From NCBI RefSeq assembly GCF_000384315.1, contig NZ_ARVW01000001.1, forward strand, positions 4,526,157 through 4,590,156: a stretch of 64,000 nt of DNA. The letters are read 5' to 3'. The notes under the pieces are model-generated. The model made no database searches and was not told the DNA's origin. It was given only the letters and a program-made list of their open reading frames with translations. The DNA comes from Amycolatopsis nigrescens CSC17Ta-90 (GTDB lineage Bacteria; Actinomycetota; Actinomycetes; Mycobacteriales; Pseudonocardiaceae). How positions within the stretch are numbered: the stretch's first letter is position 1; each line of letters opens with the position of its first letter. This document shows, piece by piece, positions 59,680 through 64,000 of this stretch. The translations under genes and the position numbers were made by a program.

Positions 59680-60825
59680 ATGACCGCGCACCTGCCCGTC
59701 CTCAAAGGACACGCGATGCCGCCCGGCGATGAGCAGCTGGTGCTCTGGCGTCCCGGCTCAACACGACGCGAAGTCAGGCCGGGGCTGCGCACGATGATCC
59801 GCCCTAACCATCTGCTCGCGCTCACGGTCGGCACCGCCGGAATCGTGCTCGGGTTCCTCACTGCGGTGGGCCCGATGGTCATCGCCAACATGGCCCTGGT
59901 CGCCTGGACGGTCGCCGAGCGCGCCTACACTTGGCTCGCGCACGATCCCGAACTCGACCGGCGACCCGGCCACCAGTCCTACCGGTCCGACGATTTCGCC
60001 GGCCTTCCCCCTGCCACCGTGCACTTCGCGCGCCGCATCCTCGCCGCTGCCCACACCGTCGACACCACCCCGGCCACCTGCTGGCTCGCCGACGACCTGC
60101 GCGCCACGATCCACCAGGTGGCCTGGGATGCCCTCGACTACCTGTACCACGTCCACCCTTATGTGAACGGCATGTTCGCCCAAAGTCAGGACAGCGATCT
60201 GGTTCGGATCGCCAGCCGGCTCGAAGACTGCGCCACCCTCGTCACCGAGTGGCACACCAAACTCTCCGACCTCGACCAACTCACCTCGGCTGTTCGCCAC
60301 GACCTGCCGCGGGTCGCCGCGATCGCCGAGGACGCGTGCCAGCAGACGTGGGCCACGATCACCGCGGCACGCGATATCACCAATGCTGGGGTGTTTCCCT
60401 GGGAAACACCCCACAACCCCGGATCCAGACCGCGGGATGCCGGGTCGGTGAGCGTGATGGTCGCGGTCCTGATACCCGCCCTGCTGTTCGTCCTGGCTCT
60501 GGTGGTGGACGGGTCCGCGCGGCTGCGGGCCATCGCCCGCGCCGACGCCCTCGCCGCTGAAGCCGCCCGCGCGGCCAACACCGCCGTGGACACCCGCAGC
60601 CCGAGCGTCGGCGTGGACACCGCCACCGTCGCCCGCGCCGCGGCCGACTACCTCGCCCGCGCCGGACACCCCGGCCAGGTCACCATCGCCGGAGCCCGCG
60701 CGGTGCGCGTGACCGTCACGGTCACCGCACCCACCACCATCGGGCTGCTCGGCGACAGCACACAGGCCACCGGCACCGCGCTTGCGCAGCTCGGCGTCGG
60801 CACCCGCGACGGCGGCCTGCCATGA
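59680..60825 (+). CDS. fusion of an N-terminal membrane/helical region with a TadE/TadG-like pseudopilin
   Basis: About 381 residues from the ATG at 59680 (GTG 59671 possible). Residues 45-90 hold two membrane helices; 100-245 a helical soluble region (VHFARRILAAAHTVDTTPAT, LDYLYHVHPYVNG); from about 253 DAGSVSVMVAVLIPALLFVL starts a TadE-like helix with Met where Glu(+5) is expected. A pseudopilin inside a longer protein is odd; the junction may be a fused pair of genes. Confidence 0.75.
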   Translation: MTAHLPVLKGHAMPPGDEQLVLWRPGSTRREVRPGLRTMIRPNHLLALTVGTAGIVLGFLTAVGPMVIANMALVAWTVAERAYTWLAHDPELDRRPGHQSYRSDDFAGLPPATVHFARRILAAAHTVDTTPATCWLADDLRATIHQVAWDALDYLYHVHPYVNGMFAQSQDSDLVRIASRLEDCATLVTEWHTKLSDLDQLTSAVRHDLPRVAAIAEDACQQTWATITAARDITNAGVFPWETPHNPGSRPRDAGSVSVMVAVLIPALLFVLALVVDGSARLRAIARADALAAEAARAANTAVDTRSPSVGVDTATVARAAADYLARAGHPGQVTIAGARAVRVTVTVTAPTTIGLLGDSTQATGTALAQLGVGTRDGGLP

Positions 60826-63749
60826 CCTCCCCGGCAGCGCAGCGGCTGCGCGGCGTGCTCGCCGCGCTGGCCCTGCTCGCCTTCCTCGCTGGCATCCCGA
60901 GTGGACTTCTTGCACTCGGCGCCGACCCCGCCCGCCTGATTCCCGACCGCTGGCCGGATCCGGCCCCGATCGACCAGTGGCCCGAGCGGATCTGGAACAC
61001 CCTGCGCTGGGCGTGGATCACCGGCGACCTCGTGATCTGGCTGACTGTGGCCGTGGCGTGGACGGGCTGGCTGGCGCTGACGGTGTCCGTGGTGGTCGAA
61101 GTGATTCGCCAGACCGGGCACGGAGTCCGCGCTGCCCGCGGGCTGTTGGCCCGGGTTCCGCGCGGCCGGTGGATCGCCGGACTCGTCGCCGCCGTCCTGG
61201 TCGCCACCTCCGCGGGTACCGCGTCCGCCTTAGCCACGACCAGTAGTCCCATCGTGGCCACCGCGCCGCACCGGCCTCCCCCGCAGACTCACGCCACCGC
61301 CGGGCCGGTGTCGGAGCAGACGGTCCCGCCGGCACAGCACAGGCCGAGTCGGAGCTGGGTGGATCCGTCCGCACGGCCAGACTGCCCGCGCATCACCGTC
61401 CACCCGGGAGACACGGTGTGGGGGCTGGCCGAGTACCACCTTGGCGATGGCCGCCGCTACCACGACATCGAACGCCTCAACGCCGACCGCATCCCCGACT
61501 CGCACGAGCTGTATCCGCACGATGTGCTGCTGCTGCCACCGGATGCGACGAACCTGCCCGCGGATCCCCCGACAGCCGGGGCCAGAGGCCGTACCGTGCC
61601 GCTGAAGCCCGGCGACACCCTTTCCGCTATCGCCGAACGCGAACTCGGCGACGCCGATGCGTGGCCTGCGCTGTTCGACGCCAACCGCGGGCTCCTGCAA
61701 CCGGACGGGCGCGTCTTGCGCCACCCCGACCGGCTCCTGCCCGGCTGGCAGATCCACCTACCGGCCGCAGCACCAGCCCCCGCGGCGCCCGGACCACCGG
61801 CCGCTCCGCCCAGCCTGGCCCCACCGCCGCCCGCGCCACCGAGCAGCAGTTCACCGACAGCGGCAGCGCCACCCACCAGTTACGGCGAGGGCGCGCAGGC
61901 TGACCAGAACAGCCCAGTGCGGCTTCCCGGTGGTGGGCTGGTCGGGCTCGGCCTGGCGCTGAGCATTGCCGTCCTGCTCGTGCTCGCGCGGCGGCGGCGG
62001 CGCGCTCGCCGCACCCCGGGCCGACTCACGTCGGTAGCCGGTCACCTCCCGGGGCCGTCTGATTTCGCGCGGCCCGGTTCGGTGATCGCCGCCCTCGATC
62101 ACGCCGCGCAGCGCGCCACACCTGGTCACGACACCGAGCCGGACGAGGACGATCGCGACGATGCCGTCGACCACAGCGTCACATCCGGCACCCTCGTGGC
62201 CGGGCGGCGACGGGTCTGGCCGCCACCCGCACCCGTGATCACCGCCCACACCAGCGGCGGCGCCCTGGCGCTGGATCTGTCGGCCACGGCCGGGCTCGCG
62301 CTGACTGGCCCCGGTGCCGCGTCTGCTGCCCGCGCGGTGCTGGCCACCGTGCTGGCCGTCGACGCACGCTACCCGGCCCGTGCGCTGCTGGCCGATCCCG
62401 CCACCGCCGAGCTGGTCGCCGGAGGCGCTGGCCTGGCCGTGCTGCAGCAGGCTCCCGGGGTCGAGGTCACCGACGACGAGACCGCGGCGCTGGCGCGGTT
62501 GCGCACCGAGCTCGCCCGCCGTACCCGGCTGCGCGACGACGACCAACTCGACGCCGACCTCCACGGCGACGAAGGCCACCAGGAGCGGCTCGGCGGCAGC
62601 GCCGGCCCGGTGCCGCTGCTGGTGGTGGCAGCCCGTCCGACTCCGCAGTACCGGCGGGAATGGGCCACGATCGGCGACCAAGGCCGCACGGTCGGCATCC
62701 ACGCCCTGCTCCTGAGCGACGACCAGCTTCACGAGACCGGCGACCTCACGCAGCTGGCCCTCGACGCCGACGGCACCATCACCGCCGCGCACGGCCCCGG
62801 CACCGAATCGGTGGCCGGAGCACGCGCCGAAACCCTCACCCCAGCTGAAGCAGGCGAGATCTGGCACCTGCTGGCCGCCGCCCGCACCCCCGAGCCCCGC
62901 CAACCCCACGACGACACCACCGTGGACGGCGCCCACGGCGACCGCGGCGTGGACTCCGCTGCCGCTGCCGGCACCCCGCAGGGCAAGGGGCACGCCACGA
63001 CGGCGGCAGACGAGGACGAACCGGCCGTGGTGATGCGGCTGCTTGGCGGGGTGCGCATGCACGCGCACGGCGGCCACGTCCGCGGGCTGCGTGCCCGCGC
63101 CCGGGAGGTCCTGGCCTACCTCGCCGCCCACCCCCGCGGCATCACCGCGGACACGCTGCGCGAGGCAGTCCTGCCCGACCAACCCGCTGCGCGGCTGCAT
63201 GAGGCCATCTCCTACGCCCGCTCCGCGCTGCGCACAGCCACCGGCGAACACGGGGCCGTGTTCGTGGTCGCCGAGTCCGGCCGCTACCGCCTCGACCCGG
63301 ATATCGTCACCGCCGACGTGTGGGAGTTGGAAGACGTGCTTACCCGCGCCCGCACCACCAACGACCCCGGCACTCGCATGGAGGCGCTGCGCCGCCTCGT
63401 TCGTGTGTGCCGGGCCGGAGCACCGCTGGACGGGGCACCGTACTCGTGGGCCGAACCTGTGGCCGAGCACTGGCGCAGCCAGGCCGTCGACGCCCTCGTC
63501 GCCCTTGCCTGCGAAGTCCGCGAGACCAACCCCGACGAGGCGCTCGACGCCCTCGCCGTCGCCATCACCTGGGATCCCTACACCGAAGCCCTCTACCGCC
63601 GCACCATCGCGCTGCAGCGCGACCTCGGCCGCCTCGACGCCGCCCACACCACCTACCGGCGCCTGCACACCACTCTGCGCGATATCGACCTCGAACCCGA
63701 TCCCGACACCACCGCACTACTCGATAAGACGCCCGTACCGCAGCGGTAG
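60822..63749 (+). CDS. LysM-membrane-BTAD protein of the pilus/secretion operon
   Basis: 975 residues. Three membrane segments before residue 140; LysM-like units at about 188-240 (ITVHPGDTVWGLAEYHLGDG) and 259-311 (PLKPGDTLSAIAERELGDAD); Pro-rich linker; membrane helix at about 370-390; a cytoplasmic region; C-terminal winged helix plus BTAD from about 735 (MRLLGGVRMHAHGGHVRGLR, ITADTLREAVLPDQPAARLH). This would link peptidoglycan binding outside to DNA- or protein-binding inside. ATGA overlap with the preceding gene. Confidence 0.85.
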   Translation: MTSPAAQRLRGVLAALALLAFLAGIPSGLLALGADPARLIPDRWPDPAPIDQWPERIWNTLRWAWITGDLVIWLTVAVAWTGWLALTVSVVVEVIRQTGHGVRAARGLLARVPRGRWIAGLVAAVLVATSAGTASALATTSSPIVATAPHRPPPQTHATAGPVSEQTVPPAQHRPSRSWVDPSARPDCPRITVHPGDTVWGLAEYHLGDGRRYHDIERLNADRIPDSHELYPHDVLLLPPDATNLPADPPTAGARGRTVPLKPGDTLSAIAERELGDADAWPALFDANRGLLQPDGRVLRHPDRLLPGWQIHLPAAAPAPAAPGPPAAPPSLAPPPPAPPSSSSPTAAAPPTSYGEGAQADQNSPVRLPGGGLVGLGLALSIAVLLVLARRRRRARRTPGRLTSVAGHLPGPSDFARPGSVIAALDHAAQRATPGHDTEPDEDDRDDAVDHSVTSGTLVAGRRRVWPPPAPVITAHTSGGALALDLSATAGLALTGPGAASAARAVLATVLAVDARYPARALLADPATAELVAGGAGLAVLQQAPGVEVTDDETAALARLRTELARRTRLRDDDQLDADLHGDEGHQERLGGSAGPVPLLVVAARPTPQYRREWATIGDQGRTVGIHALLLSDDQLHETGDLTQLALDADGTITAAHGPGTESVAGARAETLTPAEAGEIWHLLAAARTPEPRQPHDDTTVDGAHGDRGVDSAAAAGTPQGKGHATTAADEDEPAVVMRLLGGVRMHAHGGHVRGLRARAREVLAYLAAHPRGITADTLREAVLPDQPAARLHEAISYARSALRTATGEHGAVFVVAESGRYRLDPDIVTADVWELEDVLTRARTTNDPGTRMEALRRLVRVCRAGAPLDGAPYSWAEPVAEHWRSQAVDALVALACEVRETNPDEALDALAVAITWDPYTEALYRRTIALQRDLGRLDAAHTTYRRLHTTLRDIDLEPDPDTTALLDKTPVPQR

Positions 63750-63839
63750 TTACCCCGCTTCCGCTTTACATAAAGGTGTGCTCCACTGCGGTCCCAGACC
63801 ACAACGAAATACCCAGCACCGGCAAACCAGGTACGCGCA

Positions 63840-64000
63840 ATGAACAAGTTCGCTTTCTCTCGACAGAACTACATTGCCCGGCCGCAATGGTGGGCAAAGT
63901 TGAAGTCTGCGCCCGGATGCCTTTATGTCGCAATGAGTGCAGATCTCTCGGCGAGCGCCCGCGGCAACAGCAGGCCGTTCGAGGGCGAGACAGCCGCCAA
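63840..64000 (+). CDS. possible CDS running off the right edge
   Basis: ATG at 63840 opens MNKFAFSRQNYIARPQWWAK, LKSAPGCLYVAMSADLSAS and stays open to the window end, 53 codons. There is no clear ribosome site (GTACGCGCA) and GC3 is mixed. Reported only as a possible partial gene. Confidence 0.3.
   Translation, partial: MNKFAFSRQNYIARPQWWAKLKSAPGCLYVAMSADLSASARGNSRPFEGETAA

Noticed and set aside
1..64000. tRNA and rRNA genes
   Set aside because: No T-loop or 16S/23S signature was seen when reading both strands, though a full scan would need a covariance tool.

Overview
The window reads as one contig of a high-GC actinomycete. Very GC-rich codons, many GTG/TTG starts, GTGA/ATGA stop-start overlaps, several apparently leaderless promoters, F420/deazaflavin-type oxidoreductases, AfsR-like BTAD regulators and an XRE(DUF5753)-DUF397 pair all point to Pseudonocardiaceae-like or Streptomyces-like bacteria; an Amycolatopsis-type genome is my guess, from style only. 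No rRNA, tRNA or CRISPR array was recognised.

Region 1 (1-11.2 kb) is small metabolic and regulatory genes: the end of a TPR-rich regulator, a deazaflavin-nitroreductase/hemerythrin fusion preceded by a leaderless 10-codon uORF and a foldable leader, an F420-type PPOX enzyme, a MerR regulator and a secreted serine hydrolase whose two promoters share the same 23-bp MerR-type box, a GDSL hydrolase-DUF998-methyltransferase operon, and a 1076-residue AfsR-like regulator. Region 2 (11.2-23.2 kb) is a catabolic block: M20 amidohydrolase and polysaccharide deacetylase opposite an IclR regulator; then an Old-Yellow-Enzyme reductase, an alpha/beta hydrolase, a beta-hydroxyacid dehydrogenase, a CMD-fold protein, an SRPBCC protein, an extradiol dioxygenase, a FAH-family hydrolase and a metal-dependent amidohydrolase, with two GntR/FCD regulators. 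Recurrent palindromes (CCGTAATACGG type and AACTTTCGAAAGTT) suggest how the two GntR proteins divide control. Region 3 (23.2-28.6 kb) has a MarR-controlled membrane pair, a GGDEF protein, small hypotheticals and several DNA repeats.

Region 4 (28.7-45.9 kb) looks accessory. A minus-strand operon encodes a radical SAM protein with a Cys-Pro-rich tail, an AAA/ABC-type ATPase and an APH-like kinase; a 35-codon ORF sits just before the radical SAM gene and could be its peptide substrate. Next come an XRE/DUF397 pair with clear operators, a chain of short overlapping unknown genes, a secreted trypsin-like protease, a broken integrase, a leaderless MerR/methyltransferase divergon, an ECF41 sigma factor beside an FAD oxidoreductase, a frameshifted quinone oxidoreductase and a MazF-like protein. 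A ~115-nt element occurs twice (25.85 kb and 45.58 kb) with conserved blocks and a hairpin.

Region 5 (46.2-63.7 kb) has a LuxR-type ATPase regulator convergent with a cytochrome P450, then an apparent Tad/Flp-type pilus or secretion operon (prepilin peptidase, lipoprotein, secreted protein, SAF/CpaB, TadZ-like, TadA, TadB, TadC, Flp-like pilin, TadE-like proteins, and a LysM-membrane-BTAD protein). Between the P450 and the pilus operon lie two divergent arrays of a 9-bp motif at exact 22-bp spacing, each reading toward its neighbouring gene; this is the cleanest unexplained regulatory structure here.
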